From Pezicula radicicola (taxonomy: Eukaryota > Ascomycota > Leotiomycetes > Helotiales > Dermateaceae): a DNA stretch of 64,000 bases. The notes beneath the pieces are model-generated. The model ran no database searches. It saw only the letters and a program-made list of their open reading frames with translations, and was not told where the DNA came from. Below are positions 45,688 through 57,164 of this stretch, piece after piece (positions within the stretch are counted from its first letter, which is position 1; each line of letters begins with the position of its first letter). Made by a program: the position numbers and the translations under genes. The stretch covers positions 373,891 to 437,890 of the forward strand of contig PDUO01000003.1 in NCBI GenBank assembly GCA_003008705.1. The letters are read 5' to 3'.

Positions 45688-46695
45688 GCTCAAACACCAT
45701 AGCTTGACTCGGTTGATTCTAGAAAACCCTAATCTTCGAAGAAGAACTTACTCGCTCAGCCCTTTGGTCAAATGTCTTTTAGGTACAACTTTACATTTGC
45801 AAAGAACTTATGAAAGAGCTAGAATATAGTCTATTAGCTCTACGAGATGAGATCATACGTACTTCCTTATAGCAATTAATTCAATCATGATGTTCTGCTT
45901 ATTTGTTGTCCTGGATACTTGTTGATAAATAACATTCTCTCGACACGAGTTAAGTAATACCCTAGACAGTCTGTTAGTAATGAGTAAAATCCATGCCGCT
46001 TGGTGTGTGATTTCAGCTTTACATTACAAATCCTCCCCCTGGTGACTTTGTAACTTTGTCCCTTACTTGACGAGCGCCAAGACTTATCTATATGCTGCTG
46101 TATTTCATATCTTGTTGCCTTCATGTCGTATCCATGAGGCAGCAAATAAGAGATGTTCAGCCTGCCTTGACATTCGCTTAACATGTATAGGAGAGCCTTC
46201 TGTTAGTTAGATTTCACACTCATTGAGAATGGGATAAAACTACAGAAAGTATGTTTTTTTGGAGGAATCTCAACACTCAAGCCTTCACCGTCTTTAGGAA
46301 TCTCGTGAGTCTCTGCTGACATTAGCTACGTCTTGAATGATCGCTCAGTCTTGGAAGCTCGCTACGCTTTGGACACTCGTCTACATGCTCCTACTCCTTC
46401 AAACGATGTTACATACTGGCGGTGAAGTCATTTAGAATTATCAGTTAGGTGGAGCATATGAACAAAGTTGATAATGTGGAGCCATCTGACTGAGGTTGAA
46501 GGACTCAAGTGATTCAACAGTCCGTTTTGAAAAGAATGACATTTATGCTCTGCTCAACTGAAAGAGTATAAGTATCTCAAGACTCCAACCTTTCTCATTA
46601 TTCTACCATCACAAACAACCATTTCAGACCTCAGTAACATCTCAAATCATCTATTCTATTTCAAGTAGTTCTATTCATCCCACAAAACAACAATC

Positions 46696-47877
46696 ATGTC
46701 TCACGAGCCAGTCTCGACCACTGCGGCAAGCAAAATGCCTCCACACCACAAAGCCACCGTCGGCCACCTCAAGACCTTTGTCCTCCCCGACAAAGTTGAA
46801 GCAAACGATAAAGGAAGAGCTTTAGGGGAGGCTATGATCAAAGCTTAGCAAAAGACAGGAATTTTCCAGATTCAGATGACCTCCGCTCAGCAATCGATGC
46901 TCACCAACTGCTTTCACACATCCAAGGAGTTCTTCCAGCAGCCCTTCGAAGAGAAAGCAAAGCATGTCGATGAAAATAGCTTTGCTGGCTATATCGCTTC
47001 TGGCGAGGAGCTCACAGATGGTATCGCAGATTATTCGGAGATCTTCACTGTCACCAAAGACCTTCCCGCGTCTGATATGCGAGTCAAGAATGGATGGCCA
47101 TGCCATGGCGCTTGCCCATGGCCGAATGAGACATACAAAGATAGAATGAATCAGCTGATGGGACTCCTTGGTGAATCTGGAGAAAAGCTGCTGAAGCTCA
47201 CGGCTTTGGGTCTCGGACTCGAAGATCCAAATGCATTCCTCAACCTGACAGAAGATGGGTGGCATCACATGCGCGTCCTGCGGTTCCCACAAGTCGACAA
47301 AACGAACGGCAAGGGAAAGACCGGTCGTGGCATTGGTTCGCATACTGACTACGGTCTTTTGGTTATTGCAGGTCAAGATGACGTGGGTGGACTCTTTGTT
47401 CGACCGAGAATTGAAGGAGAATCGATCAAGAACTGGCAGAGCAGCGCTGCTGGGTTGAACGAGGATGATGGAAATTGGCTTTTCGTTCCTCCAGTCGAGA
47501 ACACCTTGACAGTATTCCCTGGTAAGACAAACAGTTGTTTCATGATGTCCTGGCATGTTCTAATCATCGTGATATTAGGTGATATGATGCAGTTCCTCAC
47601 CAACGACTTCCTTCCCTCGACTCCACATAAAGTTGGGCTCAACACTAGAGAGCGCTACGCCTTTGCATACTTCCACGAACCAAACTTCTCATCCGTTGTT
47701 ACGCCATTGCCAGCCTTCCAGGAGAAGATCCACTACGGCACCCACTTTACAAACATGTTCATGCGAAACTATCCTGAGAGGGTCACGGCGAAACGTATCC
47801 ATAATGAGAATCGCCTCGAGCTGCTCGAACAGTTGAAAAAGGAGGCTGTTTCAAACTCCGGGATTAAGGCAGTTTGA
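46696..47877 (+). pseudogene. ethylene-forming-enzyme-like 2OG-Fe(II) dioxygenase with one in-frame TAG
   Basis: Exons 46696-47521 and 47579-47877 (1125 nt) read as one frame except for TAG at 46846-46848 (codon 51). It lies in GRALGEAMIKA-stop-QKTGIFQI, where the family has Trp (AWQK.GIFQI). Everything else matches the ethylene-forming enzyme branch of 2-oxoglutarate dioxygenases: GYIASGEELTDG, WHHMRVLRFP, metal ligands His216 and Asp218 in GSHTDYGLLVIAGQDDVGGL, His292 in STPHKVGLNTRERYAF with the 2OG-binding Arg301, and FHEPNF, IHYGTHFTNMFMRNYPERVT. EFE turns 2-oxoglutarate into ethylene while oxidising arginine. A downstream ATG at 46876 could start a protein lacking the first 60 residues. 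It could be a fresh pseudogene, a readthrough gene or a sequence error. Confidence 0.85.
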
Positions 47878-49463
47878 GTTGAAGAGATGGGCAATAATAG
47901 GAAATTTTGAACTCCCAAAAGCATGAATTTATAGGTGTATATAGCCTGTATTTTTCCTGACTCCTGAGACCGGAACGAGGACTGGCACTGCCTCATCGTG
48001 TAAGACGACCCATCTGTTTAGAATCAATTGAGGAATGTAGAAATAAACCGATTCTTCCCTTTTAATAGTCACTTTAATATCGTGATGCTGGTATTAATGT
48101 AAGTACAGAACAAAGGTGTATGCTTACCTACCTACTTGTTGAAGGCTTGCCATTAGGTGTGACGGTTCTATAGCTCACCCTACTTCACCTGTTCCTATAA
48201 CTTACTATATTCGCTATAGCGAATACTGGGCACGTGATCGCTTATCTAGTATATAGCGGCTCGAGCCTCTACGCCTCTCTTTTCTCTTCACTTAGAATTC
48301 TATACACTATATTACTATATTAACTTACTCTATTAGTTTTATAATATTAGATAAGAAGAGGAAGAGTTAGATTAACTAATTCCAGCTATGCTGGTTTTAC
48401 TTTCCACACCTATATAACAAAAATCATTTAATAGGCCTCAAAAAAGCCGTCGAATAGTTATTCTAGCCGGAGCGATCTAGTTAGATATAATTCCACCAAG
48501 TACCTTAGCAGCGGCCGCTGGCAGAAATATTTCCCGCTTCCGATTTCAACGATTTCGACGATTTCCTCTACCTAGTCGAAATAATCAATCCACCATATAA
48601 TATAGCCTATATTTATAAATTTAAATTAAAAAGAATTATTTTAAAAGTTTATCTAGTATATAATATTCTTTTATAACCTTACTACTTACTTAGTCTAGTA
48701 GAAAGCAACTAGTAGAATAGAGTTAGTTAGAAATAAGAAAAGAAGTTATACTTACTAAAGTATAGAAGTCTACTAGGCTTAAAGTTGGTTCTTAAAAAGC
48801 ATTTACGAAGGCGTAGAAAACAGAGAATAGAAGAAGGCTTTTAAGGACTATACGCTCTATTCTTAAGTAACTCACTGGATTCGGATATTCGATTTATACC
48901 TTGTATATTACATTAGCGTTTACAAGATGAATTTGGTTGGAAACAGGAGAAAAGAGATATACTTGTCATATAGTTAGAAGAAATAAAGATCCTGTTTCCT
49001 TTCTCGAACTTCTTGAAGAAATTTTGAGGAGTAAAGCGTTGAAGCACAGAATAGAGAACAGAAGTGTTGTTCAAGAAGTATACACCTGATTCTTCGTAAT
49101 CTCTATCGTTCATACTTCTATATACAACCTCACCCACTGCCTCCCTTCTCTCCTACGACAGTCCTCCCCCTCTCTTTACACAAGCGCTCCCATGACACGA
49201 CATCGCCATTCATGCAATCAAACAATTTTTTCCATCCTTCCATCCCTCGCAATGCAAGAATGCAGGGAAATGCAGGATGCAACCAGGATGCAATTAAACC
49301 GATATCCAACTCCCTCCAAGTGAGAATAAACGCCCCCCTTCCAATCCCAATATTATTAAAAAGCTTAGTACATCTCTATGCAACACAATCCAAGAATCTA
49401 CATGGTGGAGTCCTGGAATACCGGGTTCCAGACAGAAGAGTCGTTGAAGCTGGCAGTGATCCC
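47878..49463. other. intergenic region with AT-rich decayed repeat
   Basis: From about 48180 to 48880 the sequence is strongly TA-rich, with TAG/TAA in every frame and small GC-richer islands (around 48500-48560), the look of a RIP-mutated transposon. No domain can be named. The rest holds the 3' UTRs of the dioxygenase and Csi2-like genes. Confidence 0.5.
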
Positions 49464-50564
49464 TTAGAAGGGCCTGCCATGTTGGCTTTGCCTGTGATGT
49501 GGAGGTGGAGGAGGCGGTGTCCCGAGGCCACTACCATCCATCAAATCCTCTAGATAAACACTCGGTGTCCGCTGATCTCCAGGAGAGTGACTGACATTCA
49601 AGGTGCTTCCATTAGCTCCGTTCGGATTTTGTGTCCCCCAACTTGGACTACCCCTGGATTGAGGACGAGCAGCCCCATCCAAATTGGACATGCTCATGCT
49701 GCTTTGATGTTGGTATGGCGACCCCCCGACCGATGTCATATTCGGAGGTGCAGACGCTCCAGCCGCATAGTAGCCTGCTGGGAGGTAGTTCGACCCTCTG
49801 TTTCCAGGCGTGCTTGACACCGCGCCAGCCGTAGGTGAGAAGAAGAGGGATGCTGCCGGGCCAGATGGTGTAGTTGGTCTTCCTGCTCCCCTCCTTCCCC
49901 CTTTGCCTCCAATGCCAGAAAGAGAGATCATCGAGTCTGGCCGATCGGTGTATTTGTAGAATGGAGCTGGAGGGGCGCGGAATGCGGCTTTGGCATCAAT
50001 CATAGGGGCATATTGGTGTTGGTTTGCACGCTTGACGCTGCGGTGCAGAGACCAAGCTACCAGAGCACGCCATAGGAGAACCGAGAGCGCGAAGAATCCC
50101 ATGATGGCGCCGACTATTATAAAGACAGATCCGTCCGGGAGAGAGGAGGCTTGCATGAAGGGCGCATTGCTTGTTGGAGGAACTGAAGCAGGAAGGATGG
50201 TATAGGCAGAGGATAACTTTGGAAGGCCAGAGGAGAGACTGGCCCCTGTTGAGCCGCCTGTGATGGAAGGGACGGTGCCAGTTGTTGAGTCGGCGGATCC
50301 AGTCGCAGTGATCGTGATACCTGAGGTGGTTGCAGTTGCACCACTTGACGCCGATGCCGTGCTGTCTGTCGTAGCTGTTGTAGCTGTTGTAGCTTTTGTA
50401 GCTGATGCTGTGGTTGCTGTTGCAGCTGCAGATTCAGATGCTATAGCGCTCGAGAGATTCGGTAGGGCTGTCGTTGTTGAATCGGCCGCTGCGGTCGTCA
50501 TTGCGAGTAGGGAGAAAATTCCCAGTGCAGGAAAAAGGAGAGGTGTGCGTCTTTGGATGCGCAT
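49464..50564 (-). CDS. Csi2-like membrane protein
   Basis: A single exon, 366 residues from the ATG at 50564; the open frame extends upstream, but the sequence before MRIQRRTPLLFPALGIFSLL is not protein-like, and that start gives a signal peptide. Residues 27-130 are almost only Ser, Thr and Ala, a likely O-glycosylated ectodomain. One transmembrane helix lies at about 147-169 (VFIIVGAIMGFFALSVLLWR). The cytosolic tail has HRSVKRANQHQYAPMIDAKA and FYKYTDRPDSMISLSG, then Gly/Ser/Pro-rich sequence and YLEDLMDGSGLGTPP near the end. This layout is that of the fungal Csi2 family, linked in yeast to Chs3 (chitin synthase III) function and cell-wall stress. The role is inferred from family resemblance and is not certain. 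Confidence 0.7.
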   Translation of the reverse strand: MRIQRRTPLLFPALGIFSLLAMTTAAADSTTTALPNLSSAIASESAAATATTASATKATTATTATTDSTASASSGATATTSGITITATGSADSTTGTVPSITGGSTGASLSSGLPKLSSAYTILPASVPPTSNAPFMQASSLPDGSVFIIVGAIMGFFALSVLLWRALVAWSLHRSVKRANQHQYAPMIDAKAAFRAPPAPFYKYTDRPDSMISLSGIGGKGGRRGAGRPTTPSGPAASLFFSPTAGAVSSTPGNRGSNYLPAGYYAAGASAPPNMTSVGGSPYQHQSSMSMSNLDGAARPQSRGSPSWGTQNPNGANGSTLNVSHSPGDQRTPSVYLEDLMDGSGLGTPPPPPPHHRQSQHGRPF

Positions 50565-51719
50565 CCTGTATGTATGTGTCCGGCGTGCAGCCCTTGGGCA
50601 GGAAAGATATGATTGTGCCAGTTGCTTGGGTTTGAAGGGGGTTGAATCAGGAGATGTCCTTCGGTAGCCGGAAAACAAGGGGGACAAAGGGTGGTGATTT
50701 GTGTCTTGCAGTGGACCAAACGAACGGGATCCGCAATTGGGGGTTATTGTGTACTGTTGACCTCGACTCACTCCTTCTGTTGATGTTTCCTTCGGAGAGT
50801 TATTGATGCTGCTGCTGCTGCTGTGTACGCCAGCTGGCAGCTTCTCCTCTTCGCAGTTGGCCCCTCTACAGATCGGACCCTGGAATAACGTGCTTTCGTC
50901 TGCAGATTTGGGACAGCACAACAGCAACGGGGTCACCCTGGATACAAACCCAAAAACTGGAACAAGGGTCTGCAGCAAAACCAATCTTTGAAAAGAAGAG
51001 TCAATATGGGTGTCAATTGATGGAGCAAAAAAAGATACAACTAGTTAAGGAGGATTATTATGTTTCTTGCGAAGCAGCTGGAGCGCGCGCGTGAGTTGCA
51101 TTGCACCACCAGTTGCATTTTCTGTGCCGTACCTGAACTCTCTGACCTTTTGCGCTTCCTCTCGCTTTTCTGCATTCCTTGCCTCTTTTGGTGCTAAGCT
51201 GTCCCTAGTGGCAACCAGCAAAAATAGACACGAGCTTCGCTAATGGCCACAGCAACAGTGATTGGCCAAATGGATGGATTATGTAACTGGCTTCCCCAGA
51301 TCGACCGAAGTGCGCTATTTTCCAAGGTTGTGGCGCCCAGCTGCACACAGCGAGAGAACAATGGCCTTGGTACCGTATTGTTTTGTTTTGTAATGCACCT
51401 TTACGCCATTTATAATACAACGAACAATGAGTTTTGCCCTTCTTGTACAATTGAAAAGCAACACTACGTCGTAGAACCTCGATATGAATTTGAACTGCTG
51501 AATACGAACGATGGGTGAGAAACCGACGGCGAAAGAGGAAGCTGCTAGGAATGGCGAGGCTGACCAATGAGAGCCTGCATCACAATTACTAGCGCTTCGA
51601 AAAAATTCGCGAGCTTGAGACTTTGACAGCCTCACCATCTCACAATACCCCAACCTCACAACTTCTACATCACAGAACCGCCAGGTTTTGAAGGATATCC
51701 GCAGCCCTCTACTCAAATC
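50565..51719. other. intergenic region between the Csi2-like gene and FCF1
   Basis: Divergent promoter region. It includes a short CTG/CAG run (50806-50822) in the frame extension upstream of the Csi2-like start, and a CT-rich leader for FCF1. No other gene is supported. Confidence 0.5.
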
Positions 51720-53292
51720 ATGGGTGTCGCAAAGAAGACAAGAAAGTTCGGAGGTAAATATATTCTTCTCTGGGCCAAGTAGGAGGACGGAGGGCAAAAT
51801 TGCAATAAGAGAGAGGCTGACGGCTTTACTTGGCAGCCGTAAAACGAATTATCGGACAGAACGATGCTAGACTTAAGAAGAACAAGGACAAGGCAGCAGA
51901 AGGAGCAGCGGCTGCGAAGAAGAAGGCTGCTGGAGAAGTAATCCGCGAGGTGTATGTGCTATCCTACAAAATTCGAACCGAGATTCGAATGCTCCATCTT
52001 CACCTTGCCCACCGCAAGCAACGCACGTCGTCGAGATGGACCACAGCTGACGGCATATATATAGTCCTCAAGTTTCGTCTGCTCTCTTCTTCCAGTACAA
52101 TACAGGTGCGTATACATACTCTCTTCGAGATCGCTTTGGAGCCGTGTCATGTCATGCGTCGCTACTCCAAATCAGGTCTTGGTACTTTTAAGACTCTTCA
52201 AAAGAAACCTGCTAATGCAAATGTTCTGAATAGCTTTGGTCCCTCCGTAAGTTAGTCCCAGGATCGTGCCTCGGTCTTCAATGGCAGAGAGTAGACTAAC
52301 ACGAGCGAAAGATATTCCGTCTTAGTTGATACAGTAAGTTTTATCTTTCCGCAGCAAGGAATGTTCAAGTTGCTCTCGAGCTATTTAGAAAGTATGCTAA
52401 CTTCAATGTTGAACTTCCTCTCACATACGGTCCAACGTAAGCTCGAGCTGCAGCAATCTATGATGGATGTAAGCTGTTCTACTCCCAGTTAGATTGCGCA
52501 CCGCTAAACGTTCATTTCTAGTGCCTATACGCAGAGTGCAAGCCTATAATTACGTGCGTAAATCCTCAAGAAAACAGTTCTCAACCTGGATCCTAGACCA
52601 TATCTAAAGCCCTCTGCATGGACAACGAATGCTAATTTTGATAAACTCAGATCGTGTGTAATGAGTGAGCTTGAATCATTAGGTCCTAGATACCGCATCG
52701 CCCTCAGGATAGCCAAGGATCCAAGATGGCAATTATTATCCTGTGATCACAAGGGAACGTACGTACCCAGAGAGTTTCAGAAGTCGTGAAAATTTGGAGA
52801 AATCCTTCTTATTCCCGTACAGTATCTTGTTGGTTATTAGGTCTCTTGGCGTCTATTGAATGTACAGGACGCGAAGAGACTTTAGAGCCAAGAAGATACG
52901 GTATTCTACTGGAAGCAGGTATACTAACTCGTTTCTTAGATACGCTGATGACTGCCTCGTTGATCGGGTACAAAAAAGCAAAATATATATCGTAGCGACA
53001 AATGACCGCGACCTCAAGAGTTTGTCCTTCCTCGTTCTTATGCCGTTAAACAATGTTCCATGATTCTGGGAGCATGTCTTATGGCTCTTGCCCTTGCTCT
53101 TTGAGGAAAACATAGTGCTAATTCGTTTGTTTTAGGGAGAATCAGAAAGGTTCCTGGTGTAGTATGTCAAACCTAGCTGTCCTGTTGGGGCGTATTTGCA
53201 AGAAAACATGCTAACTTTGATTCCAGCCGATTATGAGTGTTGCCCGCGGGAAATACGTCATCGAGAGATTGCCTGATGCTCCAGAGAAGTGA
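51720..53292 (+). CDS. fcf1: Fcf1, PIN-domain factor of the small-subunit processome (11 exons)
   Basis: Exons 51720-51753, 51837-51951, 52065-52105, 52234-52246, 52312-52333, 52412-52468, 52522-52553, 52651-52758, 52940-53019, 53136-53161 and 53227-53292 total 594 nt (197 aa), the family length. Recognisable blocks: MGVAKKTRKFGAVKRIIGQN, VPQVSSALFFQYNTALVPPY, SVLVDTNFLSHTVQRKLEL, LESLGPRYRIALRIAKDPRW, CDHKGTYADDCLVDRVQK, IYIVATNDRDLKRRIRKVPG and PIMSVARGKYVIERLPDAPE. Fcf1 binds the early pre-ribosome and is needed for 18S rRNA cleavages. Odd points: exon 4 is 13 nt; the intron ending at 52411 finishes in TTG rather than AG; and the family's ITDCVM reads ITSCVM. The gene is essential elsewhere, so it is either divergent but working, or a decaying duplicate. 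Confidence 0.85.
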
Positions 53293-55683
53293 GCATGACG
53301 AAATGGAGCAGTATGAGGATGAAATATCAAATAGGGAATATGGGAAAAGTGTTTGCGGATATAGACCGACTGCATAGCGTGGCGCATGGCGTTTTGGCTG
53401 ATAAACTTCAAATCTGGAGCCTTTGGTATGGAAGGTTACCTCTGCTCTGTGAAGCGGCCATTTACTTGATCTGTATGTGTAGATGGAAGAATGGAAATGC
53501 AACTGGCCTATAGGAGAAAGGTCTCAATGGTTGACAGTGTGCCTGTCTAGTTGCGGCTGAACATTGAAGCAATGGCGTGTACTGTACTCCATACTTTCGC
53601 AAAGATCTACATAATCAAGAAACGCGTTTCACAACCATCAAAAACCGCTTCCTCTCCAATAGAAGGGAAGATTCCACCGATGTGCTAGGGTAAAAGTCCC
53701 GCTATCGTAGAGCGTATACTCGTACAGTGCCCCTGACAAAAATCGCAACGGCATCCTACCTTCTCCCTTCGGAAAAGGTAATGCTTACCTTATCTATTCC
53801 TGGCTTCACTTCTGGCGCTTGCACCAATTGCTCCGCAACTACAAAAATAAGCATTACATCACTCTGGGTTCCTTCCAGGGCAAAGACAAAAAGCGCAGAT
53901 CGCGTTGGGTACGATCGCTCTGATTTTCTGTCTTGTTGATCTTTTATCTTTTTGACTCGGATTTCTTCAATAGCTAAGTACCGGTAGGTGCACCGGAGGA
54001 GTTAAGCGTGGATTGGTGGTACGACTTAGGTTAAGCTTCGCGGTTAAGCACCTACAGTAGACTAACGTTTTCTTTTCCTTTCTTTTTTTGGGTTGACAGT
54101 CAGGGATATGGTAGGCTGCCTATGTGCGACTGTGGGAGAGGGAGGGTTTCGTAAGCCAAGAGCAATAAGTAGATATCTGGTTGGAAAGGAAAACGGGAGA
54201 GACGGGAAAAGATGGGGAAAAGGCGGGAAGAAGTTCAATTGTTCAAGACATAACTTCGGATCCGGAATTCGTAAGTTCGTACTGTACTGTCTGGACGGAG
54301 TAGGTCGGTTTCGGGTTCGGAATTTTTTTAATAGGGATAAGGTAGTCATACTTTCCGTGTGCCGTACCACCAACATGCATGTTTTCTATATGTACGTCCG
54401 CCGGACCTCCGTCATCATCAATCAGGGGGGAAACGAATTTGATTTTTTCGACGAATTGCGAATGAGGAGTTCTGGATTCTGGAAGTGTGTCAGTGTGCCA
54501 GCTCGTGGTGATGGTGTGGTGGTTAGGTAGCAGTACCCACCCTACAAGCCACATAACTTGTAAATTATGCAAACGATTGATTATTGTGATTCGCAGGCCC
54601 CCTTGCAGAATGTACAGTAGAATGCAGAATGCTGATACTGGACGGAGTATTTAGCCTAACCAGAAGAGGGGTTACATTTCGCATTCGCCTATCTTCACCT
54701 GTCATCTTTCATTTGCACATGTTGGTACTGTATAATAATTGATTAGATTATATTTTAAAAATAAACTATATCCTAGATACAATACTTCGTAGTGACAGTA
54801 ACGGGGGTTAAGTAATCAATATTTTCTTGCTTTCTTCGCGCGTTTTTGTTTGGATGATTCGGAGTTTTCGTTACTTTCGTAGTCCGACCTCGTATCCCTA
54901 CAGTACCTACGTAAAACCCCAAAAAAAACCTAGACGTTTTTGTGACTGGTGTGTGTATTTAAGGTGCGTATCGTACCGAGGGAGTGGTCTGGTCTATCAA
55001 ATCATGACTTGAGTTTGGAAATACGGAAGTCCGGATATTATTTCCCTCCCCAAATCCTGCCGCTCCCTCCTTCGCCTCCTTCGTACAGTAGTACGGTACC
55101 TGTCAGATTTTCTTCTCGTTGCAGGTCTGTATCCATCCATATCCCTTCCCCCCCCCGTCGTCCTCCTTGATTTTAGTGTGGTGTGGTGTGGTTGGTAGTG
55201 CTGCGCGCTTGTGGAGTTTTGGATGCGCGTACGTGGTATGGTTTAGTGGTACATATAGCATTCCTAGTCCAGCCTACCTACTTATTCACACTTTTTTTGT
55301 TTTATACTCTTTTCCTCTCTAACCCCCCTCTGGAAAGACTAGAAGGATTAACGTTATCTTACATTCCTTGCCCGTTCAGTCACTCACTCAACCTTCAACT
55401 CAACTTACACTCGTTCGGTCCTGTTGTTGTTTGTTTGTTTGTTTCTCAATAACCACGAACACAAACACAATCAGTCAATCAGTCAATCAGTCGCTTCGAT
55501 ATCGATTCGTCCTTAACTCGCCTTCCACACACCCCACACCACCACTCTCACTTCATTCGCTCACCTCCATCACCAATCACCCATCGTCCACCCAGGGTCT
55601 TCACTCAAAGTAAACAAACCCAAAACCGAAAAATACAAACAAAGCACCAACTGTGAAAATCGCGATAAAAAAAAATCGCAAAA
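53293..55683. other. 2.4-kb region upstream of a small membrane-protein gene
   Basis: Mixed composition with short frames only, none with domains. From 55020 to 55680 it is CT/CA-rich, as in a long fungal 5' leader, with TGTTTGTTTGTTTGTTTCTC and a CAATCAGT triplet repeat (55469-55492). Confidence 0.45.
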
Positions 55684-55824
55684 ATGAAACAAGCTATCGT
55701 CCTCGGAATTCTGGGTACGCTTGTGGGTCTGATTATCATGTGTGGATTGATGGGGTTCGCGCAGATGTATCATCAGCAACGATCCAGGGATCGGAGGAAT
55801 GGTAATAGTATTTCTTCTGTTTGA
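55684..55824 (+). CDS. small single-pass membrane protein (46 aa)
   Basis: MKQAIVLGILGTLVGLIIMC and GLMGFAQMYHQQRSRDRRNG form one strong transmembrane helix followed by a basic juxtamembrane segment, then a stop after SISSV. The ATG is in good fungal context (AAAAATGAAACAAG) after a long CT/CA-rich leader. The codon after RRNG begins GTAATAG, a possible splice donor, so the coding sequence could continue into a downstream exon that I cannot place. Family unknown; possibly an ER or mitochondrial membrane microprotein, or the leading exon of a bigger gene. The support is the signal-like hydrophobic segment and leader only. Confidence 0.4.
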   Translation: MKQAIVLGILGTLVGLIIMCGLMGFAQMYHQQRSRDRRNGNSISSV

Positions 55825-57164
55825 TTTTTGAAAACTTTTGAGAGATTGTGAGATTTTTTTTTGTTGGAGTTTTCGGGGTTGGGATTTGTGGATTGGGGCT
55901 GGAGCTGGGGCGTATTGGTGTTTGGGTATGGGAAGAGAGGGGATGGGCATGGGCATGGGAATGGGTATTGAGGGAGGGGACTTTGATGATGGTGGGATGG
56001 AGGGATGGTAGATTTTGGTTGGGTGGAGGGGAGGAAGGGGGGGATTTTGTCAAAGTATGGATCTAGGGGTATGTATTTCCCTATCCTATTTATTTCCCTT
56101 GCTCTCTGGGTTTCCTTTCCCTTTGAGGGGATGCAAACTCGCGGAGAATAAATAACTAACATCCCTCCCTTCAAAGACTAAAAATCTTCACATCCAATTG
56201 TACGAAGTATACACAATGTACGGAGTAACACGACCGAATTTTCATCAATTTAGCCAGGAAGAGGCCACGAAATCATGAAATGGCGAAGATGTCCACCTCC
56301 TTTCATAACCTTTTCACTCGCGATACGGAAATGTCCGATTTATCATCCTACCCGTTCCCCGAAAGAGATTGGAAAAGTCAAGAGTCTCGATATGGTACGA
56401 GGTATTTCGACAAGTAAGCGAACAAACGAAATCAATCGATATCAAAACAGCTCGGTTTACTTAGTGGTCTATTCTCTCGTCTCCCTCCGCGTCTCCATCT
56501 CCATCTCCCTCGCTACCAGTAATCGGACTGCCTTCTCCTTCGCGACTCACGATAACCACGATACGCATACTCCGTAAACGACGCGACGTTAACGCGGTGA
56601 TCGACCTACAGAACCTTCATCGATCTTGTACATACTCCATACTACATACGACAAATACCAATACCAACCAGCACTCACATCTCAAGATATAATAATTTGA
56701 GTAAGCAACGGATAGTGGAAATCAATGAGAGATGGAATACGTGAGGTAGAAAACTAGAAACGAAATTCTGCCAAGGGAATTAATTGCGGAGGTGAGAGAG
56801 GGTTTTCGATATGTTGAAGGGTACTGAGTACATATATCAGGTGTATAGTAGAGCTGTAGAATACGATGGATATCTACAATATTCATGTAATAATGGAATG
56901 AATGGTTGATGATGGGATGGAGATTAATGAATGGAATAGAAAGATCCGGAAATTCCGGCAGGAGGGTGGTGGTATCACGGGTACATACATGATAAATGAA
57001 GAATAAATATCTAAAAAAAGAAAAAAATTACAATTCAACACACAATCCATACAACATCTCTTCAAGAACTCTCTCCCCTAGCTCCCCCCCCCCTCTCCCC
57101 CAGCACTAGCACTCAACTCAAAATAAACCCAATCAACAAACCCCTCCCTCACCAATCAATCAAT
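55825..57164. other. intergenic region, G-rich then AT-rich
   Basis: 55840-56060 is strongly G-rich on the plus strand (GGGATGGGCATGGGCATGGG), low-complexity without coding sense. The rest, to 57160, has only short frames. Confidence 0.45.

Noticed and set aside
46822..47556. 244-codon minus-strand frame opposite the EFE-like gene
   Set aside because: It covers the same bases as the clearly conserved dioxygenase frame and shows no independent family motif.
50806..50822. CTG/CAG run as a polyglutamine- or polyserine-coding tract
   Set aside because: It lies upstream of the chosen start of the Csi2-like protein in sequence that does not look like protein, so it is probably a plain microsatellite.
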